Counted from the first letter of the stretch, positions 19,801 to 27,634 are shown. The stretch: DNA of 64,000 bases from Mucilaginibacter paludis DSM 18603 (GCF_000166195.2 NZ_CM001403.1:3924432-3988431); one strand, 5' to 3'. Translations and numbers: made by a program. The notes: generated from the sequence alone by a model not told the origin.

Positions 19801-20251
19801 AGCTGACTACACAGTTAAACGGCCACTACAGGGCCAGGCTCCTTATATCATTAATGCAGGCCTGTATTATGATAACGCAGCGTCCGGAACTAAAATTTCC
19901 GCCATTTATAATGTGGTAGGAACCCGTATTTATGCTGCCGGACAGGGATATGTTCCTAATTCGTTTATCAATGGCTCTGAATACCGGGGAAGTTTATTGG
20001 AACTCCCCCGCCATCTGGTAGATGTGTCGGTTTCGCAGCGTGTAGTAAAAAGTGTTCAGGCCAAGCTGGCAGTACAAAATCTATTGAACCAGTCCATTAT
20101 GATGGCCGAAGATTACAACTATACTTATAAATACGAACCGGAAACCAAGGTTACAGGAACTGATGGAAAGACCGTTACGGAAGGCGACAACATTTCATCC
20201 CGGTATAAGCCCGGTAGGTATTTTATTTTATCGGTTTCTTATTCATTCTAA
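16868..20251 (+). CDS. TonB-dependent transducing receptor, module copy 1
   Basis: This outer-membrane receptor of 1,127 residues imports or senses an unknown ligand. It has a signal peptide (about 1-37), then an STN domain (about 40-118, KGQTLAKAIEELRTVT ... SYDP) that passes the signal to FecR. A carboxypeptidase-regulatory-like beta domain (about 130-210, GTLKGRIVEFETSQPLPGATV) and a plug (about 225-345, QRISGVTTVDDKFIIVRGLN) follow, then a barrel ending in aromatic SVSYSF. No SusD-like partner follows; lipoprotein genes do. Compared with copy 2 the plug is highly conserved and the barrel loops vary. Confidence 0.93.
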   Translation: MKKKVTQTVTPFKNTLILITFVIVSIVNVFSPAYSQAQSLETKYDIHFSKGQTLAKAIEELRTVTKIKFSYDPAVTGAFELNEQSFKQETLSKILLAILKGTGLTYKGQGATVVIYKEASPNASAGGGPGTLKGRIVEFETSQPLPGATVYLVELQKGMQSNADGYYKFSNVPAGKYTLKVSYISYKTESVQVEVKTDKEENYDVKMQGSNSLQEVVVSSVRKSRPPVAHTSERQVLEEVKQSSLVVSAISSEQISKSADRNAAEVVQRISGVTTVDDKFIIVRGLNQRYNLTYLNDNVAPSTELYSRAFALDLIPSRIIDRIMVYKSPSPENQGDATGGVVKIYTKDAKNVKHFDIEVQGGWREGTTFKNMLTYQGGKFDFLGFDDGTRKLPSIVPGYGSLQKTAISQQQYATAFSPYLYLSQMKAAPNTQLTANYYDSFKLFGKPLSSLTSFGYKLENQHADIYRQQGIDDGFAGMQVNDNITLENNNRQNAQLNLLQNFTFSLRDSSSIQFKNFLLQQGQSTAIEKIFYRRLFADERSTNNKDIVLSYNQRFLYAGNLSGRHYYKNGRHRIDWNGGLTISSQQLPDQRVIRLQGPVGNFATGDPELYWYARSRTGDAESVDNTNRIAQGMISRTWTNNKESVYNGSIDYLFQYKPWLSFKAGTYQQWKERHVFRRVYTVQEGDYTGNFSDYYTAPGGYGTYVDPALYTFRQQDLSRIWSPQYLRDDKSGLLVVDKTQGSDAYVATEQTNSGYAAFSFTPAHRKYEIYGGVRVEYDRQRVGAAIQPTDISTGINQPVLVDIKKLEVLPSLNISYRPGNSWVVRAAVGKTLNRPEFTEISPFSDLDLENNTALRGNPYLRPASAWNYDLRTEFYPRANRQGETISVGAFYKEINNPIERINTSNRILNTPASISFQNASKATIKGVEIEIRKNLDFVPIGFFKRLSVIANFSFIKSQAVKDSASIAAEQGDKPDTRVADYTVKRPLQGQAPYIINAGLYYDNAASGTKISAIYNVVGTRIYAAGQGYVPNSFINGSEYRGSLLELPRHLVDVSVSQRVVKSVQAKLAVQNLLNQSIMMAEDYNYTYKYEPETKVTGTDGKTVTEGDNISSRYKPGRYFILSVSYSF

Positions 20252-20262
20252 TATCAAAAGCA

Positions 20263-21822
20263 ATGAAAAAATTTAGAAAATATAGTGTGCTTGTTTTTAC
20301 AGGAACAATGTTATTACTAACAGCGGCGTGTAAAAAATCAGAAAATTTTTACCAAAGCCTGGTAGATTTGCCTGAGATCAGGAAGATCTATGATAATGCC
20401 TATGAGGTAGGAAGCCAGATGATCATTACTGGTCGCCTCAACCCTGACAACGGATTGAAAATAGAGATCGGAGGTATAACAGCAAAGATCACCGGTTTAA
20501 CCAAAGTGGTGGGAGGCGGTACCCAATACGCACCCTATTATGTTGACCAGGCAACATTAACTATTACCAAAGAAATGGGCATCGGCCCCAACCGCCCCGT
20601 TAAGATCACGTCCGCGGGTAATACCATTGACGGGCCGCCCATCGAAATTTTTTCATCTGGTGATTTGGCCGATTCCTTGCAACTGGTTAGTTACAGCACT
20701 TTGCCGACAGGTAGCCTACCATTATATGGAATCAATGGTAAAGGGAGTGTTTACCTCTACGACGGGCCAACTAACAGCATCAAAAAAATAGCAAAGGGCG
20801 GTACTACAGTTCAGGTGGTCACACCAGCCTCCCTGAAAGACACGTATGGAACATTTGCCATTACAGCTTTTAACGCCGGTGGCGTTGATCCCCAGGAAGA
20901 AAACCTTTATTTCTCGGCTGTTACAACAGATGCATCAGCAGATAATGCTGCAAACCTGATCTACCGCTTTTGCAGATACAACATCAAAACGAGTCAATTA
21001 ACCACCCTTAATCGCACACTATTTTTAAAATCGGCCACAAAGCCGCTTATTCCAACTGCCGGATTACTGGAGGGCAATATCTCACAGGTAAACCTCATGG
21101 AACTGACCGGTGTTTACCCCGATAGCAAGGGCAATCTCTACCTTCGGCTGGGAAATATCATTGTCTCTGGAAGTGTTAAAATTGAAAATTCTTACGCCAC
21201 AGCCAGGTTAACAACTAACGGGGAGTTAAAATATTTGTACAAGAGTACAGTACCGCCGGGTATTCGTGCCTCCCAGCAACGGGAATACACCGCATCAATT
21301 ACTTTGGTGCCGGGCGTTGGCATGAGCTATAAACAAGGCCCGATTATGCCGGATGAGAACAGGATGTATAGCCTGGCACTCGGTGACGGGCAAATGAATG
21401 GTTTACCTACCAGGATACTTCAATACGACCTGTTAAATCAGACCACGCTTTACAACTACACAAAACCCAATATCAATTTCACTAAACCTTATATTTCAGG
21501 GTCATTTAATATTCTTACCGCAGTAAGTACCGGCGGATTCTATAATACGCCTACGCTTTTTGGTTTAATGCCCATGCCCGGCGCAAAACTGATGATCTTA
21601 TACTACCAGGAACGGACGCTGCAATTTGATGATAAACGCTTCCCCGCATTCGGTACAATGAATTTTAACGAGCAACGGGGTGACCGCTATGCGCCGGGAG
21701 CTGTAAAAACAAATAATTACAAAATGAATGAAGACGATGTCATGCTCAATTACGACGAAGAGGGTATGATTTATACCACAGCTAACAGTAAAACTTTGAT
21801 CTTAAAAACACAAAAGCAATGA
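20263..21822 (+). CDS. Surface lipoprotein with TIG-like N-terminal domain, copy 1
   Basis: The lipoprotein signal has its cysteine at about residue 23 (LLLTAACKKSENF). Residues 45-125 (MIITGRLNPDNGLKIEIGG ... VKITSAGNTIDGPPIEI) resemble an IPT/TIG or DUF5008-like domain. The remaining 390 residues look like a repeated beta structure (YDGPTNSIKKI; YPDSKGNLYLRLGN), perhaps a propeller. It starts 11 bases after the receptor, and its last four bases overlap the next gene (ATGA). Likely a ligand-binding partner of the receptor. The family name is uncertain. Confidence 0.78.
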   Translation: MKKFRKYSVLVFTGTMLLLTAACKKSENFYQSLVDLPEIRKIYDNAYEVGSQMIITGRLNPDNGLKIEIGGITAKITGLTKVVGGGTQYAPYYVDQATLTITKEMGIGPNRPVKITSAGNTIDGPPIEIFSSGDLADSLQLVSYSTLPTGSLPLYGINGKGSVYLYDGPTNSIKKIAKGGTTVQVVTPASLKDTYGTFAITAFNAGGVDPQEENLYFSAVTTDASADNAANLIYRFCRYNIKTSQLTTLNRTLFLKSATKPLIPTAGLLEGNISQVNLMELTGVYPDSKGNLYLRLGNIIVSGSVKIENSYATARLTTNGELKYLYKSTVPPGIRASQQREYTASITLVPGVGMSYKQGPIMPDENRMYSLALGDGQMNGLPTRILQYDLLNQTTLYNYTKPNINFTKPYISGSFNILTAVSTGGFYNTPTLFGLMPMPGAKLMILYYQERTLQFDDKRFPAFGTMNFNEQRGDRYAPGAVKTNNYKMNEDDVMLNYDEEGMIYTTANSKTLILKTQKQ

Positions 21823-22739
21823 AATTAAAAAATGTCAAAAAGATAAACCGTTTATTCCCGGTCTTGATCGTTATGCTGTTGTGTTCATGTAAAAAACAGG
21901 TCAAAGAGTATTTACCAGGGCCGGAAGCTGCGGGTATCAATTTCTACAATGCTTCAGAAGTGATGAATTCGGCGGCTGATCTGAGAAAAGATAACTACGT
22001 ATTTATAAATGATTCTGTAGCTAACGGAGTGTTTAAGCAATTTCCTAAGTATGCTGATGTATACACTCCATTAAGCGATCTGAGACAGTATCCGTATAAT
22101 CGAACAGGTACCATCTTTAATCAATCCGGCGTCATATCCGACCGCTACCAATATGTATACTACATGCCGATAGCTTTAGGAACTTACAAGTTTATCTACA
22201 GCGGGCCGAATAAGATATTTCTAAAAGATATGAGCGTTACACTAAACGAAAGAGACGAACTGAACGCGTTGTATTTGGTTGAAAGTCCGGAAGCAGATAA
22301 TGCCTACCGCGTAGTCAATGTTCCGGAAGCCTACAAAGGCACACCCGGTAAGGTCAGGATACGCTTTGTACACTTGGGTACCGACAGTAAGGAGTTCGTC
22401 ATTAAACGAGCCGATGCGAATGGACAGGATATAGCTGCCGATCTGCCTAAGAATTTACCTTTCGGTGGTTTCTCCGACTACGTGGAACTGGATACTGCCG
22501 GAACATCCGCTACTTCTAAAAATTTTGTATTTAAAATTTATGATGTCGCTGATCCGTCAAAGCAAGTTTTGTCAACGGCCGTTCCGGCGGAACCGAACGG
22601 TTCTTTCGTAGTGCTTATTCAGGGTTTCCGGCAGACAACTACAAGAAGAATACCAACCGGCTACGCAAATGGCAATACAACATATCAAACCGTAAATATT
22701 TCACCCAATTTTAGGATTAATTTACGCCGGACCTACTGA
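21819..22739 (+). CDS. DUF4397-like lipoprotein, module copy 1
   Basis: The lipoprotein signal reads FPVLIVMLLCSCKKQ, cysteine near residue 25. The middle (GKVRIRFVHLGTDSKEFVI, about 188-206) matches the DUF4397 pattern of Ig-like beta domains seen in Bacteroidota surface proteins. It overlaps the preceding gene by ATGA, indicating translational coupling. The 306-residue frame is intact here, while the copy-2 counterpart is broken by a 10-base deletion. It is probably exposed at the cell surface with the receptor. Confidence 0.8.
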   Translation: MKLKNVKKINRLFPVLIVMLLCSCKKQVKEYLPGPEAAGINFYNASEVMNSAADLRKDNYVFINDSVANGVFKQFPKYADVYTPLSDLRQYPYNRTGTIFNQSGVISDRYQYVYYMPIALGTYKFIYSGPNKIFLKDMSVTLNERDELNALYLVESPEADNAYRVVNVPEAYKGTPGKVRIRFVHLGTDSKEFVIKRADANGQDIAADLPKNLPFGGFSDYVELDTAGTSATSKNFVFKIYDVADPSKQVLSTAVPAEPNGSFVVLIQGFRQTTTRRIPTGYANGNTTYQTVNISPNFRINLRRTY

Positions 22740-22849
22740 TAGGAAAAAAATAGCAAAAAACTAATAATCAACACTTTAATTTAATTAATACTTCGGTAAA
22801 GGCCACGCCTTTGTCTAAAATTCTTGACAACAAAATCCAAAAAAGAAAA

Positions 22850-24214
22850 ATGAAAACAAAAACTATGTTAAAAAACACGGGGCTGGTATTGTTACTGGCG
22901 CTGGGAATGGCAAGCTGTAAAAAAGACAAGAAAACAGAAACTCCCACTCCGGAGCCGGTACCGGTAGTGAGCATCTCGATCGACGACTTGAAGAAATTAA
23001 GTACCGGCGCAACAGTTTCTGTACCCGACGGGAAAAAGATCAGCGGTATCGTTATCTCAGATGCAACTGCCAAAAATATTGATGCGAAAACAGTAGTGAT
23101 CCAGGAAGCTGCGGACAAATCGGGTATCATTATCAACTTTGACGCAGCACAAACTTTTGCAGTTGGCGATGAAGTAGAGATTGATATTTCAAAACAAACC
23201 CTTGCCCAAATTAACGGTGAAATTGTCTTGGATAAGATCCCCTTAACTAAAGCAAAAAAATTAAACAGCGGAAAAACGATTGCTGCCAGAGCGACGACAG
23301 CCGATGAGGTTATTAAAAACGCGGCATCATGGGATGGTACCTTAATTTCGTTATCAAGCGGTTTACTGACCGGCGGAAATGGAAAATACGCGGGTACGCT
23401 TGAATTCACGGATACTAAAGGTAATGTAAGTTCTCTTATAACGTCCGGCGCTACTTTTGAAAATAAAACATATATCTCCGAATTAAAATCATTTACAGGT
23501 ATTGTACGGGTTAACGGGAACGCGATCAGGGTGGATATGCGCGGTGAAGCTGATGCGGTTAAGGCAGATGGCGCTATCGTATACACCTATACAGAAGATT
23601 TTCAAAGCGGTGTAAATACTACGGATTATAAAGCTGCTTCAGGTCAAATTTGGCCGTTAACCACGGGTAACTGGATGAATGCCAATATTTATTACGATTT
23701 CTCGACCCCAAAAACAGGTGATGGAGGATTTCTGACAGCCGGCAGAAAATATATATACCTGTATGGTGATGTAGCAAAATTACATAGGATCATAACCAAA
23801 TTTGGCAACAAGCTATCAGGCGTTAAAAAAATCACCATTAAAATTGCTGGTTCTCTGGATGTCAGCAATAACAATGGCACAACCTTCGACCCGACTACCA
23901 ATTCATACATTGTAAATGTTTTAGGTCTAAAAAGAGAAGCAAATCCTATTTCAAGCTCTGCCTCGGGCGCTTTAATAGATGATGTTACTTTTAATGACCA
24001 GGGAAGCTTCCATACGATTACGATCAAGATTCCAACTGCCGCAGACCTGCTTTCCAAAGGCTGGACTCAGGATCAAATTGATTATTTTATGCAAAATCCG
24101 AACTTCATTTTCAGGGTTTCAACTACAATATCAACAAATATTGGGGGAATGTTTCCGGCTGTCATTGAAAAAATCGATTTCGGTTTCGATGTAAAACCAA
24201 CCTGGGCACCATAA
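22850..24214 (+). CDS. DUF5689-domain lipoprotein, module copy 1
   Basis: The start is the ATG at 22850, followed by a lipoprotein signal (GLVLLLALGMASCKKDKK). Residues 40-210 (ISIDDLKKLSTGATVSVPDGKKISGIVISD ... FAVGDEVEIDI) match the DUF5689 OB-like domain. The rest is a beta-rich C-terminal domain (TEDFQSG onward) that differs from copy 2. A GCCTTTGTC stretch at about 22807-22815, shared with copy 2, may be a promoter box, so this gene could begin a second transcript. Substrate unknown. Confidence 0.83.
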   Translation: MKTKTMLKNTGLVLLLALGMASCKKDKKTETPTPEPVPVVSISIDDLKKLSTGATVSVPDGKKISGIVISDATAKNIDAKTVVIQEAADKSGIIINFDAAQTFAVGDEVEIDISKQTLAQINGEIVLDKIPLTKAKKLNSGKTIAARATTADEVIKNAASWDGTLISLSSGLLTGGNGKYAGTLEFTDTKGNVSSLITSGATFENKTYISELKSFTGIVRVNGNAIRVDMRGEADAVKADGAIVYTYTEDFQSGVNTTDYKAASGQIWPLTTGNWMNANIYYDFSTPKTGDGGFLTAGRKYIYLYGDVAKLHRIITKFGNKLSGVKKITIKIAGSLDVSNNNGTTFDPTTNSYIVNVLGLKREANPISSSASGALIDDVTFNDQGSFHTITIKIPTAADLLSKGWTQDQIDYFMQNPNFIFRVSTTISTNIGGMFPAVIEKIDFGFDVKPTWAP

Positions 24215-24220
24215 TTAAAC

Positions 24221-24534
24221 ATGCAGGGCATCTCAAAATCGAGGCATGTGCATTTGATGGATGCCCTGCTTCAGTTGGAATACCTTTTAGGTAAGGAATG
24301 CGGATGTTTGCAACAGGCAGGTGAATACAGGGCAGAACTGGCAACCATGCATAGTGATTATGAGCGTTTGCTGGGCGAACTGGCGAAAGTCATCACGGAT
24401 TATAGCGTATTGTATGATGAGGTGAAGATCCGGTTCCTGGGCAAAAAGTTGAAAGAACTGAAAAGGAAATTTCGGTGGAGATGCCGGGTTTCCCGGTGCT
24501 GGTGCAAAACATTAGGATAGCTTACGGTACTTAG
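24221..24534 (+). pseudogene. Small helical protein, copy 1, frameshifted at 3' end
   Basis: The protein begins MQGISKSRHVHLMDALLQLE and is a coiled-coil-like helix. Compared with copy 2 (36836-37150) one A is missing in an A-run near 24461-24466. The frame therefore ends in KRKFRWRCRVSRCWCKTLG at 24520 instead of the native EISVEMPGFPVLVQNIR..AYGT, which would stop at 24534. The first 60 bases equal copy 2 and contain a perfect inverted repeat, GCAGGGCATC / GATGCCCTGC (24223-24232, 24260-24269). Function unknown; the gene may still give an altered protein. Confidence 0.65.
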
Positions 24535-24606
24535 CCGATCCTCCTAATATATTGATTGTAATCGAGGGCTGTGCAGCAACGCCTGCCCTTTTTAAAACTC
24601 CTTTTG

Positions 24607-24858
24607 ATGCGAACTTCATATTTGGCCATCTCAATTTTACTGGTACTGGATATAGCGGTTTTGTTAATCGCCAGATGGTTTGACAGGCGGTATTATTTGC
24701 CATTTTTAGAAACGGTCATGAAACAAAAGAAAGAGCCGGTTTGCAACCCAAACCTGATACCCTTGGGTATCATGGCCGCTGGCGGTGGGCTATTGATCTA
24801 TGCCCTGATCGGCTTTGCCTGGGTATGTTTAACGCATAACATAGATAAACCCAATTAA
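24607..24858 (+). CDS. Small membrane protein with two helices, copy 1
   Basis: The protein of about 83 residues starts MRTSYLAISILLVLDIAVLLIARWFDRRYY. One helix lies at residues 5-22 and a second near the C terminus (GIMAAGGGLLIYALIGFAWVCL), with a basic loop between (VMKQKKEP). I prefer ATG 24607 to the GTG at 24571, because the latter region is a GGGC/GCCC hairpin followed by T-rich bases. Copy 2 at 37214-37456 has the same layout. Not recognised. Confidence 0.65.
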   Translation: MRTSYLAISILLVLDIAVLLIARWFDRRYYLPFLETVMKQKKEPVCNPNLIPLGIMAAGGGLLIYALIGFAWVCLTHNIDKPN

Positions 24859-24881
24859 TGCCATTACAATAAAGCTAAACT

Positions 24882-25004
24882 ATGGAAACAGCGACGATGA
24901 TCGGTTTTGGAATGTTGATCGTTTTTTTGATCGGTGTCATTATAGCCATCATCAATGACACCCGGAGGGAAAAACGTTTTTGGGATGATTGGAAAAAAGA
25001 ATAA
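24882..25004 (+). CDS. Very small membrane protein (40 residues), copy 1
   Basis: The ATG at 24882 opens 40 codons: a single hydrophobic helix (IGFGMLIVFLIGVIIAIIN) followed by a charged tail (DTRREKRFWDDWKKE). The copy at 37495-37617 is one residue different at the protein level with silent base changes, which supports coding. It resembles small regulatory membrane proteins, but no family is recognised. It directly precedes the structured RNA. Confidence 0.68.
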   Translation: METATMIGFGMLIVFLIGVIIAIINDTRREKRFWDDWKKE

Positions 25005-25095
25005 CCATTTAAAAACAACAATTATAAATGATAGCCTATGATGTAATTTTACAATTTAAACTAAGAAATTAAAATATTCTGCGTCTACACGCTTC

Positions 25096-25246
25096 CTGTC
25101 TGAGAAAACGACTAAATTTTTGAATAAAAAACAGGAGCAAGTTTACGCCTGCGAAAGTGCGGGCTGGCTTGTTCTGTTTTTTGGGTATTTAGTCGTACCT
25201 CTCAGACGGTTCAGGTCATTCCCGCGCTTTCGCATTTAACTGACCT
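25096..25246 (+). ncRNA. Structured RNA element with 14-bp pseudoknot, copy 1
   Basis: Nested stems: CTGTCTGAGA/TCTCAGACGG (25096-25105, 25200-25209), CGACTAAAT/ATTTAGTCG (25109-25117, 25187-25195), ACAGGAGCAAG/CTTGTTCTGT with one bulge (25131-25141, 25168-25177), and an apical GCCTGC/GCGGGC (25147-25152, 25159-25164). A second hairpin AGGTCA/TGACCT (25213-25218, 25241-25246) has a loop CCCGCGCTTTCGCA (25221-25234). That loop can pair 14 bases with 25150-25163 of the first. The CTTGTTCTGT arm is followed by T6, so the inner stem can act as a terminator. The segment is identical in copy 2. It ends 22 bases before the GNAT start: a cis-regulator or a separate small RNA. Confidence 0.72.
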
Positions 25247-25268
25247 AAACCTTTTATTTGAGAAGCCT

Positions 25269-25847
25269 ATGATATGTGCAAAAAGAACCGATAAACCGCT
25301 GGTAACCGACCTGTTATCCGCCGCCTTTAATGACAATTTAAGCGTTAACTATATCGTCCGGCAGGACGATAAACGCAAACAACGTATCCGTGCGCTGATG
25401 GATTATTCTTTTGAGGTCTGCTATCGCTTTGGTAAGGTCTGGCTGTCCGAAGATCGAAAAGCCTGCGCACTGGTGCTATATCCTCATCAAAGGAAAACTG
25501 ATTTGGAAGCGATTTTGCTGGACTTCAAGCTGATCTTTAAAGCCATCGGTCTAGGCGGCATCAAAAAGGCGCTCGACCGTGAAACAATGATCAAGGCCAA
25601 ACAGCCAAAAGAACCAATGGCCTATTTATGGTTTATCGGCGTCAGTCCGCTTTATCAGCACCAGGGCAGCGGCGGCAGGCTCTTAAAGCAGATCATAGCC
25701 GATGCGGAGCAGCAGGATTTGCCCGTTTACTTTGAAACATCGACCGAACGTAACCTGCCCTGGTACGAACAGCACGGCTTTACCGAATATGAAAAGTTCG
25801 ATTTAAGCTATACGCTGTATTTTCTAAAACATGAAACTGTTAAGTAA
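25269..25847 (+). CDS. GNAT-family acetyltransferase, module copy 1
   Basis: The 192-residue protein has a GNAT fold. The acetyl-CoA-binding motif A is LWFIGVSPLYQHQGSGGRLLKQII (about 117-140), and the C terminus has ETSTERNLPWYEQHGFTEYEKF (motif B). The substrate is unknown; the N-terminal half is specific to this small group. The LuxR gene follows after 11 bases and has a clear AAGGAGG ribosome site, unusual in Bacteroidota. The gene is led by the structured RNA, which may control it. Confidence 0.86.
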   Translation: MICAKRTDKPLVTDLLSAAFNDNLSVNYIVRQDDKRKQRIRALMDYSFEVCYRFGKVWLSEDRKACALVLYPHQRKTDLEAILLDFKLIFKAIGLGGIKKALDRETMIKAKQPKEPMAYLWFIGVSPLYQHQGSGGRLLKQIIADAEQQDLPVYFETSTERNLPWYEQHGFTEYEKFDLSYTLYFLKHETVK

Positions 25848-25858
25848 GGAGGTGCTAT

Positions 25859-26776
25859 ATGTTAGTGTTCGGAACACAGGTGCATATTGTCACCTTTTTA
25901 TTTATTATAGCCGAGGGGCTCATGTTTTTCATCGAGGCGGTTATATACAGTATTTGGCCTGATAAACGGCGAGGCTGGTACCTGGTGCTGTTAACCTTGT
26001 TACTGCTTTATAATGTTACGGGAGGACTTTTTCCCGATCCCAAAATCCCCATCTCTATTTCCTTGCAGGAAATGATCGCCTACGGTACCGGCTTTTTAAT
26101 GGCATACTATTTTCCCTTTTACTTTTACAAAGCCTTTGACCTTAAATCGCTGCGCTGGCACGCCTTGTTCGGGGTGCCTTTATTCCTGATGCTGCCCTAC
26201 CTGCTGTTTTTCGTGATCATGTACGCGATCAACGAGGATTTGGAGAAAGATATTCGCTATGGTGTAATTGCGCCTTTTATTTATTCATTAGTTTTGCTTT
26301 GGGTGATGTTACGCGCCATCCGTAAACATTACAGGGAAAACCGAGACCGAAGTTACTATATCGAAGAACTGGCGGTCTACTGTGCGGTATCGCCCTGGGC
26401 GGCCATGACCGTGCTTTCATGGTTCCAGGTTTCCCAACTAACCGAGGTGCTCTGTACAAATACTGGCTTTTTATTTATTTCTGCCGTGTTTATCCGCAGG
26501 TCGATCTTGCTGCACCGCCTGGAGAAACGCCTTTATTTGGGTCAGGCTCCTTTTCAGAACGATCCGGTAAAAGTGGAAGCAAACTGCAAACGCCACAACC
26601 TGACCCGAAAGGAAACCGAAATTTCCGGCATGGTCTGCCAGGGCATGATCTACCGAGAGATTGCGGACAAGCTGTTCATATCACTGAGAACCGTAGATAA
26701 ACATATTGAGAATATATTCGATAAGGTGGGCGTATCGAACAGGGTTGAACTGGCCCGAAAGTTGAATGGTCTTTAA
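25859..26776 (+). CDS. Membrane-bound LuxR-type transcription regulator, copy 1
   Basis: The protein has 305 residues: six to seven membrane helices in residues 1-215 (VTFLFIIAEGLMFFIEAVIY; WYLVLLTLLLLYNV; GVPLFLMLPYLLFFVIMYAI; APFIYSLVLLWVMLRAI; others). A LuxR-family helix-turn-helix follows at about 240-303 (LTRKETEISGMVCQGMIYREIADKLFISLRTVDKHIENIFDKVGV). It would sense a membrane or small-molecule signal and bind DNA, presumably near its own module. The stretch 26192-26340 is identical to copy 2, unlike the 5' end of the gene, which suggests gene conversion. Confidence 0.88.
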   Translation: MLVFGTQVHIVTFLFIIAEGLMFFIEAVIYSIWPDKRRGWYLVLLTLLLLYNVTGGLFPDPKIPISISLQEMIAYGTGFLMAYYFPFYFYKAFDLKSLRWHALFGVPLFLMLPYLLFFVIMYAINEDLEKDIRYGVIAPFIYSLVLLWVMLRAIRKHYRENRDRSYYIEELAVYCAVSPWAAMTVLSWFQVSQLTEVLCTNTGFLFISAVFIRRSILLHRLEKRLYLGQAPFQNDPVKVEANCKRHNLTRKETEISGMVCQGMIYREIADKLFISLRTVDKHIENIFDKVGVSNRVELARKLNGL

Positions 26777-26871
26777 GTTTAAATACCACTACAGAAAATG
26801 TTAATAGAATATAAAAAAGCAAAAATCACTATAAATGTGATAAGGGAGAAATAACATGTATGATAACATGC

Positions 26872-26896
26872 GGGTAATATGCTACTCATATTACCC
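26872..26896. promoter_or_regulatory. Inverted repeat GGGTAATATG / CATATTACCC
   Basis: A perfect 10-bp inverted repeat with a five-base centre lies in the gap after the LuxR gene. It lacks a T-run, so it is better seen as an operator-like site than a terminator. The rest of 26777-26970 shows nothing else clear. Confidence 0.4.
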
Positions 26897-26970
26897 TTAC
26901 AACTTTGCATCATATTCATGAATAGCATTTTGTTCTTTATTCATAAATAAGATCAGTTAATAGTTAGAAA

Positions 26971-27001
26971 GAAAAGGAGAACTGCAAGGTTCTCCTTTTT
27001 T
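26971..27001. terminator. Terminator between module copy 1 and the leftward gene
   Basis: AAAAGGAGAAC and GTTCTCCTTTT form a strong stem with A-run and T-run flanks, so it can serve both strands. It separates the LuxR gene from the convergent gene at 27008-27340. Confidence 0.8.
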
Positions 27002-27007
27002 GCCTCC

Positions 27008-27340
27008 TTACTTGGTAACTTCCTTGTGCAAGGCTTTGATCTTTTTAGCGTCCTTTTTCAGCTTCTTTACAAATTCATCCAGTTCTTTTTCTTTAAATCC
27101 ACTGATCTTAGCGGTGATAATTTCCTTGAGTTCGGCCAGTGGCAGTAACTGGTTTTTCTTATTATAAAAATTCGCATCGACAAAAAATTGGGCAAGATGT
27201 TCTTTGCTTTTTGCGCGTATTTTATTGAGTTCATCATGGGAACCGGCTCTTTTGCTGATCTCATCAGAAGTTAGTGTATCATAAAAATCATAATGAATAA
27301 TATAGTCGATAATGTCTAAAGTGGTCGCGTGTAATTCCAT
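27008..27340 (-). CDS. Hypothetical helical protein between the module copies
   Basis: The 110-residue leftward protein (MELHATTLDIIDYIIHYDFYDTLTSDEIS...) is alpha-helical with a lysine-rich C terminus (FVKKLKKDAKKIKALHKEVTK). It has no membrane segment or known motif. It is the only gene in the cargo on the minus strand and has no second copy, so it was either present before the duplication or inserted between the modules. Its 5' region (27341-27600) is AT-rich and shared with the divergent sigma gene. Confidence 0.6.
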   Translation of the reverse strand: MELHATTLDIIDYIIHYDFYDTLTSDEISKRAGSHDELNKIRAKSKEHLAQFFVDANFYNKKNQLLPLAELKEIITAKISGFKEKELDEFVKKLKKDAKKIKALHKEVTK

Positions 27341-27601
27341 CGTATTGAATATTAATTTAAGTTTCGGTAATTAGGTTAAAGATAAAAAATTCCATAGTAA
27401 GTTCTTCACAATCAAAACAATTAGCCAAGTACACCTGAATATCAGGTTATTGATAGGTCTTTATGAAAGGGCTCTCTCTTGCAAAATCTTTGTTACAAAG
27501 AATCACCGAATGATAAATAACCATACTTGAAAAGTTAGCCAAAACGATCTAAATACCTGTTCTCTTAAATTCAGCTCTATCCCCATAATATAAAATTAAT
27601 T

Positions 27602-27629
27602 TTAACTTAATGTTCTTTGCCTACCTTTG
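27602..27629 (+). promoter_or_regulatory. Promoter of sigma factor gene 2
   Basis: TTAACTTAA (27602-27610) and TACCTTTG (27622-27629) repeat the promoter layout of the first module with one base less between the boxes, five bases before the start. The shared unusual upstream box suggests common or autogenous control of both sigma genes. Confidence 0.65.
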
Positions 27630-27634
27630 AGCGG

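Noticed and set aside
22768-23586. Long leftward frame of 272 codons opposite the DUF5689 gene
   Set aside because: It is a shadow of the rightward lipoprotein gene, which has a signal peptide, a lipobox and a homologous second copy; the leftward frame is similarly open in copy 2 only because of codon bias.
25096-25246. A known riboswitch (B12, TPP, SAM type)
   Set aside because: None of the conserved boxes I know are visible, and the downstream genes do not suggest such a ligand.
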